This document shows positions 28,801 through 37,077 of a stretch of DNA of 64,000 nucleotides, piece after piece. This DNA comes from Tachypleus tridentatus (lineage: Eukaryota; Arthropoda; Merostomata; Xiphosura; Limulidae): NCBI RefSeq assembly GCF_004210375.1, contig NC_134825.1:75941558-76005557 (forward strand), given 5' to 3'. Numbering within the stretch: the first letter of the stretch is position 1; the number at the start of each line of letters is the position of its first letter. Position numbers and translations under genes: made by a program. The notes below the pieces were generated by a model. That model saw only the letters and a program-made list of their open reading frames with translations. It ran no database searches and was not told the origin of the DNA.

Positions 28801-29363
28801 AGCTGAATTGTTAAATATTTTATTTAAATTATTTATCATTTTCTGGAATTGTATCAAGTTAATTAAATCGATTATAAATAAAGTTTGTGAAAGATAACAG
28901 AATGCACTGCCAAGAAAGTCTGAAAATAAATTTTCATGACAGTTTTAAATGGAATCTTCAGTTGTAAGATTTTGTTAGTGGAAGTCAGAAAAAGAAATCA
29001 AAATTACAAAAAATAAACTGTTTAAATTACTGAGATCACTTGCTTTTTTTATAAATACACCAGTTTGTATATGTGTAAAAAAATTCTATATTAGTCCCAC
29101 CATTAGGTGTTTCGAACGAAGAGTTTTTAGCATTTAATAACCATTAGCTAAACAAATCTTCGCACACGTGCATAGTAAGCGTGATTCTCAGGCTAGAAAA
29201 GAAATTGACATTCGATTTTTACAGGATTTATTATAGGAGTCTCCTGCAATTGTGACTTTATAATGGCAATTATTAATTGAGTATATTTGAACATTTCTTC
29301 TATAACACTCGGAATAACACTTCTCACTGTCGTTATTAAAAAGGCAAAATTCCTCCTGCGCCC
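25841..29363. other. AT-rich intergenic DNA, no gene seen
   Basis: I found no exon-like coding stretch, RNA gene or recognisable transposon here. The short open frames are what AT-rich noncoding DNA gives by chance. A TA/TG-rich simple repeat lies at 26524-26606. Confidence 0.6.
26524..26606. repeat. TA/TG simple-sequence repeat
   Basis: Alternating TGTG and TATATA tracts occur with short interruptions, including two long TA runs (26531-26541 and 26585-26597). Confidence 0.85.
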
Positions 29364-29413
29364 ACCCCCTCCAGTGGCATAGTAAGTCTCTAGACTTACA
29401 ACGCTAGAATCCG
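29364..29413 (+). repeat. SINE fragment, tRNA-like head (family B/C)
   Basis: The segment contains CCAGTGGCATAGTAAGTCTC followed by TAGACTTACAACGCTAGAAT. This matches the head of the second SINE type in this window (compare 30635-30757 and 57765-57888). The rest of the element is absent. Confidence 0.65.
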
Positions 29414-30552
29414 CTTAGGAAGCAGTACTGAAGTCAGGTTTTTTATAGACACAAGTGGATAAGAATAATGCCATATTTTTCCTGAAGGGAATGCCAGTCA
29501 ACCAAAAATTCAACACCCCATCCCGATCCATCCACCATACAGCTGGATAGGCTAAAACAATTGGGGTAAGGTGTCTTACCAAAGTACACCATAATATGTC
29601 GCGAACAAACTTCAAATTTGTAATCACTCAATTACGAGTTCAAATGGCAGAGTAACTGAACCACGTTCTTTCCCTACTGCTATCATAATCGTAATAAATC
29701 CGGCACTTGGACTTAATTATCCCAGTTACACTGTGACCATCATTAAGGGATATTTGTTGGAGTACGTTTTGTCGAAAATATGGCTACTTGCTTCTTTTCA
29801 TTGTCGAAGCCATTAACCTTTCTTTTCTGTCTACCACGAAACTCTCCAGACACTTCTTCATCTCATGACGGCAAAATTGCTTTAAAATAATACGTATTTA
29901 TTCTCTGTAATTAAATTTCAAATAAATTATCACGATGGAGGCCAAAAAGGATGGTATCATCCCTGAATATCCGAGTTTGGGAAAGTTTCTTTCCTTTGAA
30001 AACTAAATCCATGCCACACTTTATTGTTTGTTTTTGTGATCAATCCTGTGTGTTTACATTCAGGTTTAATAAAACAAATACTGAAATTCTCGACTTTCTT
30101 ACAATAGTAAACTAAGATAAAGTTATGATATATTGCCAAATATCTTAACAACTAATTTATAACAGTATTTTCTCTTGTATTTGTGATAATTGTAATTTTA
30201 TTTATTTTTTTGTTTTACCTAAATACGGTTTTCAATTATCCAATTAACTAATGGGTTAAACGTTTTACTTGCTCAAATCCATAACAAAAAAAAAGGCTCA
30301 ATCCAACCGAAAACAAAAACCTGTAATCAATATTTGTATTAATTTATCATTTTCTACTTCGCCCAAACAAGTACAAATGCATCACTTGCTGACATTTTAA
30401 AAGCTAACAAATATAAAGCTAATGTAAATTATTAACTGAATCGAATTTCCTCTGGTATTTAACAAAGTATACTAGTATACTAAAAACAGGCAGTAATTCA
30501 TAGACCATAATAATGACAGATAAAATGATTTTATTATTATCACACACCCTAA
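29414..30552. other. Intergenic DNA, no feature seen
   Basis: AT-rich sequence without a convincing gene, repeat or RNA. Short open frames (for example 29957-30151 on the minus strand) show no recognisable domain. Confidence 0.55.
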
Positions 30553-30632
30553 TGTTTCAGCGGTAAGTATGAAAGTCTATAACGCCAAAAACTGGGATTC
30601 GATACCCGCGATGAGCACAAATCAGATAGCTG
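30553..30632 (+). repeat. Diverged tRNA-like SINE fragment (family C)
   Basis: TTTCAGCGGTAAGTATGAAA, ATAACGCCAAAAACTGGGAT, TCGATACCCGCGATGAGCAC and AAATCAGATAG form a degraded tRNA-like head with a B-box-like GGATTCGATACCC. It lies directly upstream of a second SINE head, so two related elements sit head to tail. Confidence 0.6.
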
Positions 30633-30634
30633 AG

Positions 30635-30757
30635 TCCCCTGCTGGTACAGCTGTAAGTCTTCGGATTTACAACGCTAAAATCAGGGGTTCGATTCCACTC
30701 AGTAGACTCAGCAGATAGCCTGATATGGCTTTGCTATAAGAAAACACACACACACAA
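30635..30757 (+). repeat. Short tRNA-derived SINE, family B
   Basis: The roughly 120-bp element has a tRNA-like head (GCTGGTACAGCTGTAAGTCT, then CAACGCTAAAATC and the B-box-like GGGGTTCGATTCC). A short body follows (GCAGATAGCCTGATATGGCT) and then TTTGCTATAAGAAAACACAC with a CA tail. The same order is seen at 55603-55720, 57765-57888 and, inverted, 57264-57377. Confidence 0.85.
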
Positions 30758-31088
30758 ATAGCTGATTCTGTAACTTAAGGTTTAATTAAAAATAAAAGAA
30801 TCATCACTCTTTAAAATAGAATGTTTCCAAAAAACGTTTGTTGTTTTTAATTAATCCAGCAATTTCGTCACAAGAATGTGGGGACATCTAGTGCAGGCAA
30901 CATATGCTAACAGTATCCAGTCGTTATGATAACAACCAGAGTGTCTTCTAATGATGTCTGTTCTCGATACACTGCTCTAGTATTCTCCGAATCTTACTAT
31001 TATTTTATAAATCTGACCCAACTGGACGATTAATAGCATCAGAAGTGATATTATATCGTTAAAAGAAATAGTACATATATATATATAT
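30758..31088. other. Intergenic DNA, no feature seen
   Basis: No gene or recognised repeat between the family B SINE and the left minisatellite copy next to the Tc1-like transposon. A short TA run is present at about 31075-31087. Confidence 0.55.
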
Positions 31089-31120
31089 GCACACATTACT
31101 GTTATTTGTTATAGTATATA
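31089..31120. repeat. Left-hand copy of the 37-bp minisatellite
   Basis: ACACATTACTGTTATTTGTT followed by ATAGTATATA matches the repeat unit on the far side of the transposon (32743-32987). The transposon appears to have inserted at a TA inside this minisatellite. Confidence 0.75.
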
Positions 31121-31324
31121 CAATTACGACAGAAAGTGTTCCTTCCCCTGCGTCGTGAGTAGTTTTTTCCTCATAACTTAAAAGTGTCACGATTAGGATA
31201 ATGAAAGTAAAGTATATTATAAATATTATACTAACACACATCTACACAATTTTTTATGTAAATTTAACAACAAATACTCTGTTTATGAACAAATAACCAA
31301 ACATAGGAGGGGCAGAAAGTGTTC
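31121..31324 (+). repeat. Left terminal inverted repeat of the Tc1-like element
   Basis: It pairs as a reverse complement with 32539-32742. The outer and inner CAGAAAGTGTT boxes start 183 bp apart (31130 and 31313). Confidence 0.88.
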
Positions 31325-31335
31325 GTGCGTCCACT

Positions 31336-32356
31336 TTAATGGTCAGTTGTGTAGTCTTTTAGGTGAATTACTTGGCGCAATCTCTCCTCATAGCCCTCCA
31401 TGATCGTTTGACAGTACTCGACTGGTATTTTCTTCCATTCTTCTTTACAGAAGGTTTCCAACTCTTGCAAGTTTTACGGATGACGCTGATGAACCCTGGT
31501 CTTCAACTCATGCCAAACGTTTTCAATTGGGTTGAGATCGGGTGACTGCGATGGCCACTCCAGAACGCTTATATGGTTCCTCTGTAACCAGGATTGTACA
31601 TATTTCGATGTGTGCTTAGGGTCATTGTCGTGCTGGAAGATCCAACGACGCCCAAGCTGCAAGTTCCGAGCATCATTCTTGATATAAGTGCCTAATATAT
31701 CAACGTACTCTTCTGTTTTCATGATTCCGTTGACGCGGTGAAGGCTGCCTACACCAGAAGAGCTGAAGGAACCCCATAGCATGATCGAACTACCTCCGTG
31801 TTTAACTGTAGGGACGGTGTTCGTTGGGAGATTTCGTTCCCCCTTCTTACGGAAAATATAGCGAACATCAATGTGGCCGAAAAGCTCGATTTTAGTCTCG
31901 TCTGACCAAAGAATACTCTTCCAATAGGCAAATGGTTTATCTACATGCTTTCTTGCATACCTCAATCGTGCTTCTAAATGAACAGGCTTTAAATATGGAG
32001 TTCTACGAGGACAGCATGGTTTGAACCCAGAAGAGCGTAACATGTTCGTAACTGAAGAGGTGCTTACTTCAACCTCAGTTTCCCTTACCAGTTTCTGTAT
32101 GTCATTACGTGTTAAACGAGGGTTCCTACTAACATCTCTGAGAATCTTCCTCTTGGTTCTCTATGGAATTGTGGTGAGGCGTCCGGAACGAGGGAGGTTA
32201 GCAGTTGATCCTGTTAGCTTAAACTTGGCAATTATACTTTGAACAGTAGATTTTGGCACATTAAGTTGAGTAGCAATACCGGAAAGAGACACACGAGACT
32301 TGTATTTTACAATAATTCGGTTTTAAATCACTGGACAGTTGTTTCTTGTTCGCCAT
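31336..32356 (-). pseudogene. Tc1-family DD34E transposase, inactivated
   Basis: Tc1 transposases cut and paste their element at TA sites using a DDE catalytic domain. Reading leftwards from ATG at 32356, the protein begins MANKKQLSSDLK and would end at the stop at 31336-31338. The span of 1021 bp is 340 codons plus one base, matching the usual family length of about 340 residues. Visible motifs are WSDETKIELFG (first Asp), FQHDNDPKHTS (second Asp) and SPDLNPIENVWHELK (Glu), with 34 residues between the last two. Three lesions are visible: a one-base frameshift near 32318-32325, an in-frame TAG at 32161-32163 and an in-frame TAA at 31474-31476. The longest intact stretch is 31474-32043 (189 residues). 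The copy cannot make a functional transposase as it stands. Confidence 0.92.
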
Positions 32357-32538
32357 GATGACCAAGCAGATAATGACGGAGACGGCGCTAAATTGCCGGA
32401 AGTACATTTCTTGCTGGCTAAATTTAAATAATTATGAACCCTGTGTCTAGTTCTGAAATGGTATAATGTAGTTTATTCGCCAAACTAAACAAAATTTTTC
32501 GGAAATATTAGTTTTTTTTACACGTTCTGAAATGTGTA

Positions 32539-32742
32539 AACACTTTCTGCTCCTCCTATGTTTGGTTATTTGTTTATAAACAGTTTACTTGTCTTTCAAT
32601 TTAAATACAAATATATGTAGATGTGTGTTACTGCAATATTTATAATATACTATACTTTCATTATCCTAATCGTGATACTTTTTAAGTTATGAGTAAAAAA
32701 CTACTCACGACGCAGGGGTGCGAACACTTTTCGTCGTAACTG
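32539..32742 (-). repeat. Right terminal inverted repeat of the Tc1-like element
   Basis: It is the reverse-complement partner of 31121-31324. The inner box AACACTTTCTG is at 32539-32549 and the outer box AACACTTTTCG at 32723-32733. The element ends in GTAACTG before TA. Confidence 0.88.
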
Positions 32743-32987
32743 TATATACACACATTACTGTTATTTGTTATACTATACACATATACACACATTACTGTTA
32801 TTTGTTATACTATACATATATACACACATTACTGTTATTTGTTATACTATACATATATACACACATTACTGTTATTTGTTATACTATACATATATACACA
32901 CATTACCGTTATTTGTTATACTATACATATATACACACATTACCGTTATTTGTTATACTATACATATATACACATTACTGTTATTTG
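32743..32987. repeat. 37-bp minisatellite (about 6.6 copies)
   Basis: The ATTAC core recurs at 32754, 32791, 32828, 32865, 32902, 32939 and 32974. Spacing is 37 bp, with one 35-bp step at the end. The unit includes CACATTACTGTTATTTGTTA and TACTATACATATATACA. The last full copies share a T-to-C change (ATTACCG). The array encodes no credible protein; open frames through it are an effect of the repetition. Confidence 0.92.
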
Positions 32988-33044
32988 AAGAGCTACCGTA
33001 ATACTCGACTTAATAACCAGTTGTTAAGCTTACACACTTATATG

Positions 33045-33185
33045 TAAACAACACAATAAAATCTGCTGGTGTTTAAGTAAGCTCTGTGCCAGAAATAAGC
33101 AAAACAATGACATTCTGCTGGTGTTTAAGTAAGCTCTGTCCCAGAAATAAGCGACACAATAAAATTCTGTTGGTGTTTAACGCAG
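33045..33185. repeat. 52-bp tandem repeat (about 2.7 copies)
   Basis: CTGCTGGTGTTTAAGTAAGC starts at 33063 and 33115, and CTGTTGGTGTTTAA at 33167, giving a 52-bp period. The units also share CCAGAAATAAGC followed by an ACAAT motif. Confidence 0.88.
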
Positions 33186-33515
33186 AATTTTATATTTCAC
33201 CATCTATAGCGTCAATAATCAGATTTAAAAATTAATTGAGACTAATTGACTATGATGCTTCCAACAACTATTTTACCTTGTTCTACTCTGTTGCTTGTAC
33301 TCTATGGCCAACAAAAAATGAGGAGTTGAATTATTTGTAACCCACGTTTTTTTTCAAATAAATATAATATTTGTAGACCAAGCCTTCTAATTTACTGTCT
33401 TCACAAGGTACCATAATTATTAGGAGGTAAATTATGAAGATAGAAAAATAGCATATATAATACACCCACATAAAACTGGAGTTGTTATTTGGAACACCTG
33501 GTAAATCAATAGTTG
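33186..33515. other. Intergenic DNA, no feature seen
   Basis: No gene or known repeat between the 52-bp tandem array and the next SINE. Confidence 0.5.
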
Positions 33516-33524
33516 ATCCATTAC

Positions 33525-33804
33525 GTTGATTGTTTGTTTTTGAATTTCGCACAAACCTACTCGAGGGCTATCTGTGCTAGCCGTTCCTAATTTAGCAGTG
33601 TAAGACTAGAGGGAAGGCAGCTAGTCATCACCACTCACTGCCAACTTTTGGGCTACTCTTTTACCAACGAATAGTGGGATTGACCGTCACATTATAACGC
33701 CCCCACGGCTGAAAGGGGCGAGCATGTTTGGCGCGACCGGGATGCGAACCCGCGACCCTCAGATTACGAGTCGCACGCCTTAACGCGCTTGACCATGCCG
33801 GGCC
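33525..33804 (-). repeat. tRNA-derived SINE, family A, full length with target-site duplication
   Basis: On the minus strand the element starts with a tRNA-like head (GGCCCGGCATGGTCAAGCGC, then CGACTCGTAATCTGAGGGTC and the B box GGGTTCGCATCC). The family A body and an AAAC-rich tail follow. The direct repeat ATCCATTAC flanks it at 33516-33524 and 33805-33813, as expected for LINE-driven insertion. The open frame across it (33661-33921) is an artefact of the repeat. Confidence 0.92.
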
Positions 33805-33811
33805 ATCCATT

Positions 33812-34195
33812 ACTTTAAAATATGTCATACAAATATAAAGTATCAAGGCTGAACGCTGCTTTAAAATAGTAGGCATATTAGTGTCATCTATTAATGTTGA
33901 ACTCTGCTTTAAAGCTGGCATACCATTATAAGATCATGGATGAAAGATAAATTACAAGTTGACATGTTAGTAGAAAATGTTAAGATTAAATTTTGCTTAG
34001 TTGACAGGTCAGCATCTTACTAAGATGGAATGACACTTAAAAAATTGGCATACAAATACCGACTATATAGACAGAATTTTAAAAGTTGACATACACTTCT
34101 CAGCTATGTAGACTGAATTATGGTTTAAAAGTTTATAAAGTGTAGGCGTTACGCTGTGCTTTAAAAGCTGGTACGACAGTTTAAGCTATCAGGAA
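33812..34195. repeat. Degenerate tandem repeat, unit about 37-48 bp
   Basis: A CTTTAAAA-like core followed by a GGCATAC-like block recurs at about 33813, 33859, 33907, 34036, 34078, 34123 and 34160. Spacing is mostly 37-48 bp, with one longer interval near 33960-34035. Units also share TATATAGAC- or CTGAA-like endings. The divergence between units shows an old array. Confidence 0.65.
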
Positions 34196-34941
34196 CACCG
34201 TACTTCGAAACGATTCTACTAGTTTTATGTTTTTCGAAGCACTTTGATATGAGGATGAACTAGGCAAGACTGGACAAATATTTTAATTACTACAAGATCA
34301 TAACTGTTGAAATATAATTCATTAACTTTCTTACAGGTGTTTATGTAGACAGACAAATCAGAATCTCTGTCACCTCAGTACTACGAAGTTTGAATACACT
34401 ACATCTGTTTGAAATATAAGGCTTTTCAGCACTTGAGAGCTGGATTTTTAAGGCCTGCTCTTGATTGGGTCATGGTATTTTGGTAAAAATGTCACGTAAA
34501 GTAATTACAAACTTGGAATTACCCTTGGGATATAAACACCAGGAAATAAGAACTATTACTGGGTAAAAGAAGGTACTTAACAGGAAGGAAGTCATTAGGG
34601 ATGGAAGAAATAGCAGACTTGGTCAAATATCAAATTCGTATATCCAGTTCCTGATATCTAATTGGTTTCGGATATTTTCCTATCAAATAATAGATGTGAT
34701 TATACGTTTTGAACATGTTCCGCTGGCTTAAGATATCATTTCATTGTAGGGTAGTATTGAACTAGTTACTTGGCCATTGTTTGCAAAAAATAACAAGGAA
34801 GTGCAGGAGGATATAGAGCTCTACATGAGTAAATGATTATTGTAGGCTCTTTAAGGGCACGTTGGAACGTGAGACACTGCTTTACACCACCGATCCCTCG
34901 CTGAAACTGCTGTCCAGATTGTGCTTGTCATTACTGTTGCT
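34196..34941. other. Intergenic DNA, no feature seen
   Basis: No coding exon or repeat recognised. Confidence 0.5.
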
Positions 34942-35194
34942 ACCCGCTTGGCATGGCCTGGTGGTTAGAACACTCGACTCGCAATCTGCGGGAAGCAGGT
35001 TTAAATCTTATCACCAGATATGTTCGCCCTTTCAGTTTTGAGGGTGTTACAATGTTACTGTTAATCTCACCATTCTATTAGAGAAGCCTGATAGTTAAAG
35101 GTGGATGGTGTTCACTAGCTACCTTACTTCTAGATTAGGGACGGCTTGTGGAGGTAACCTTCATATAACTTTTCGCGAAACTGAACAAACAAAA
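34942..35194 (+). repeat. Old, diverged family A SINE
   Basis: The order of family A is kept: head GCTTGGCATGGCCTGGTGGT, ACACTCGACTCGCAATCTGC, then GTTCGCCCTTTCAG, CTACCTTACTTCTAGATTAG and a GAACAAACAAAAG tail. Many substitutions and small indels separate it from cleaner copies, so it is one of the oldest in the window. The open frame at 35105-35311 begins inside it and is not a gene. Confidence 0.8.
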
Positions 35195-35730
35195 GCTACA
35201 GAGACACTGACCACCTGTGGCATTTATAACAACACAACGAATGTGTGTGATGTTTACTTAAACCAAATAATAGCTCTGTGTATCATAACTACCATGGGCC
35301 CCATTATCTAACATCAGTGAAAATGCTACCGCGTTTAGAAGCTGGTAGAAAGTACCAGTTGGCTAGATGATGCAATATCTACTATTTGTAATACAGGTGC
35401 AAATAATATTATGACTGCATAATGTTCTGAGATAATCTGTTGGTGAAAATGTTATCTCATTATCCGATTCATCGTAAAATTAGTACCTAATCGGACACCT
35501 GCCTCACTCATAGTTCCAGTTAACACGAATGGATTCATTCTCGAAGTATACCAAATACTTTGATAATGTTAAATGACTTATTACTTATTCTCTTAAAGCT
35601 ATTAAATTATGCTCCCAGAAATCCAATGCATCATTTAAACACTTTATTACTGAAGTTAAAGCATCAACTTCTACAGTGGCAATTTCAACAGACTGCGTGG
35701 GCGTGTCTTGTGACGCCCTCTATGAACGGT
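35195..35730. other. Intergenic DNA, no feature seen
   Basis: No gene or repeat recognised between two SINE remnants. Confidence 0.5.
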
Positions 35731-35810
35731 GTGTGTGGTTTTCTCACAGCAAAGCCATTATTGGGCTATCTGCTGTGTTCAACGTAGACTTACCGCTGTC
35801 CACGCGGTGG
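35731..35810 (-). repeat. Family B SINE fragment with deleted middle
   Basis: On the minus strand it holds parts of the head (ACAGCGGTAAGTCTACGTTG) and of the tail region (AGCAGATAGCCC, then GGCTTTGCTGTGAGAAAACC). The central tRNA-like portion is missing. Confidence 0.7.
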
Positions 35811-36067
35811 ACCAATGTGGTATGGTGCATTTTTAAGCTTCGATATCAGAATTGCATCTGATAAATCATAAAAAATTAAGTTAAGCCTATATGTGTAACG
35901 TATCTACTTTATTTTGTTGTTTTTTAAATCTTGCTTATTCAAAGTACATACAGATTCTAATGTAAAAACAAACTTGAACGAGGAAGAAGAGAAAGGGAGA
36001 CAAATTTAGATTAAATGAGATATGATGTTTTCAATTAGTAAGAAAGGACGTATTATTATTACAGTAG

Positions 36068-36158
36068 TTATCTATGTTAGTTAAACCATCGCTACAAAAA
36101 CTACTAAATTTATTTTATATTTATCTAAGTTAGCTAAACCATCGCTACAGAAACTACT
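36068..36158. repeat. Direct repeat, 53-bp period, two copies
   Basis: TTATCTATGTTAGTTAAACC (36068) and TTATCTAAGTTAGCTAAACC (36121) begin two copies of a segment that runs through ATCGCTACA and AACTACT. The second copy directly abuts the chimeric SINE. Confidence 0.85.
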
Positions 36159-36454
36159 GGCCCGGCATGGTCAGGTGGTTAAGGCACTCGACTCGTAATC
36201 TGAGGGTCGTGGGTTCGAATTTCGCTAGCCATCTCTAATTTAACAGTGTAAGACTAGAAGGAAGGCAGTTAGTCATCATCACCCACCGCCAATTCTTGGG
36301 CTACTCTTTTCATCAAAAATAGTCAGATTGACCGACCGTCGCATTATAACGCCCCCACGGCTGAAACGGCGAGCATGTTTGGTGCGACGGGGATTCGAAC
36401 CCGCGACCCTCAGAGTAGGAGTCGAACGCGTTATCCCACCTGGCCATGCCGGGC
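36159..36454. repeat. Chimeric inverted family A SINE (plus-strand head joined to minus-strand copy)
   Basis: From 36159 a plus-strand tRNA-like head runs as GGCCCGGCATGGTCAGGTGG through GAGGGTCGTGGGTTCGAAT. It then switches without a gap into the tail end of a minus-strand family A copy (TTCGCTAGCCATCTCTAATT), which ends with its own head at 36454. The join at about 36215-36224 uses sequence shared by the plus head (TTCGAAT) and the minus tail (GAATTTCGC). About 25 bases of the tail are missing just beyond the join. The result is one element with tRNA-like heads at both ends, pointing outwards. Confidence 0.85.
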
Positions 36455-36840
36455 AAGCTTTTAGAGAAACTTGGAAATTTGATATGTACTGGATTTTCTT
36501 AGCAGGCATGACCGAAAGTGATGGCAAACTAGCCTTTCCCTGCAACGGCTTCAGAGGAAATCGCGTATTTAGAAAATGAAATGTATTCAAAAATAAATTC
36601 TAATACTGACCCATAAAATATGTGTTCTCATGACAAGTATATTTGATATAAACAGTGCGAATTATTATAATACAAATAAACAACTTGCTTTATATAAAAT
36701 TAAAAAATACACCAATTACAAATAATAATAATTCAAAGTAACGTTGTTTAAAATAAGAATTTTTTAAAATCATTTTTCTGTGATGAGACGAAAATGTATG
36801 ACGAAACCACGTAGATGTACCGACGTGAGTACACCTAAGT
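36455..36840. other. Intergenic DNA upstream of the transporter gene
   Basis: No gene recognised. AT-rich sequence with several short A/T runs. Confidence 0.5.
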
Positions 36841-36892
36841 GAGGGTGTGTCTGTTTTCAGCGGAGGTGTGTTTCATGTTGATTTGCTGGTAG

Positions 36893-36906
36893 CTATGACG
36901 TCATAG
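36893..36906. promoter_or_regulatory. Candidate cAMP-response element (perfect 14-bp palindrome)
   Basis: CTATGACGTCATAG is a perfect palindrome with the full CRE/ATF core TGACGTCA at 36896-36903. It lies about 155 bp upstream of the proposed start codon of the glucose transporter. In animals this core binds CREB/ATF bZIP dimers. Its use here is inferred from position only; no transcription start was seen. Confidence 0.4.
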
Positions 36907-37056
36907 ATATGTGTGTGTGGCACGTTATATCTGAACAGATTGTGCCCTTAGTCGGCATATTCATTGTAAATTTTACACGTATATCTGAGACTTTGGTTTT
37001 CACAACATATTAGAGGTTGATTAAGAGTTTCCGAGTGCGAACAGAATAAGATAACA

Positions 37057-37077
37057 ATGCTTTATATTGCAAGATCT
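37057..37077 (+). CDS. SLC2A1-like: Glucose transporter exon 1 (proposed start, residues 1-7)
   Basis: ATG in the context ATAACAATGC, with A at -3, opens a seven-codon stretch MLYIARS. It ends exactly at a strong donor, GTAAGTAAC, in phase 0. The next exon also begins in phase 0 with GITGHLAF, so the join gives an N-terminus of typical length for the family. No better start with a matching donor was noticed between here and exon 2, but a different upstream exon cannot be excluded without transcript data. Confidence 0.55.

Larger units (their letters stand above)
31121..32742 (-). mobile_element. Tc1/mariner DNA transposon with 204-bp IR/DR terminal repeats, decayed
   Basis: The element is 1622 bp, flanked by TA on both sides, with ends starting CAATTACGACAG (left) and CAGTTACGACGA (right, reverse strand). 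Terminal inverted repeats cover 31121-31324 and 32539-32742, both 204 bp. Each carries two copies of a CAGAAAGTGTT-like box, at the outer end (31130-31140; 32723-32733) and the inner end (31313-31323; 32539-32549). This is the IR/DR arrangement known from Sleeping Beauty-type Tc1 elements, where each box is expected to bind transposase. A broken transposase gene lies between the repeats on the minus strand. The inverted repeats are still close matches but differ at scattered positions, so the copy is not recent. Confidence 0.93.

Noticed and set aside
32718-33047. 109-residue frame with repeated YTHITVICYTIHI-like peptides
   Set aside because: It is the 37-bp minisatellite translated. The repetition explains the open frame, with no start context or splice support.
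33661-33921. 86-residue minus-strand frame
   Set aside because: Translation of a family A SINE ([14 protein letters not shown] recurs in every copy).
36279-36590. Opposed open frames of 103 and 83 residues
   Set aside because: Both run through the chimeric SINE and reproduce its known frames.
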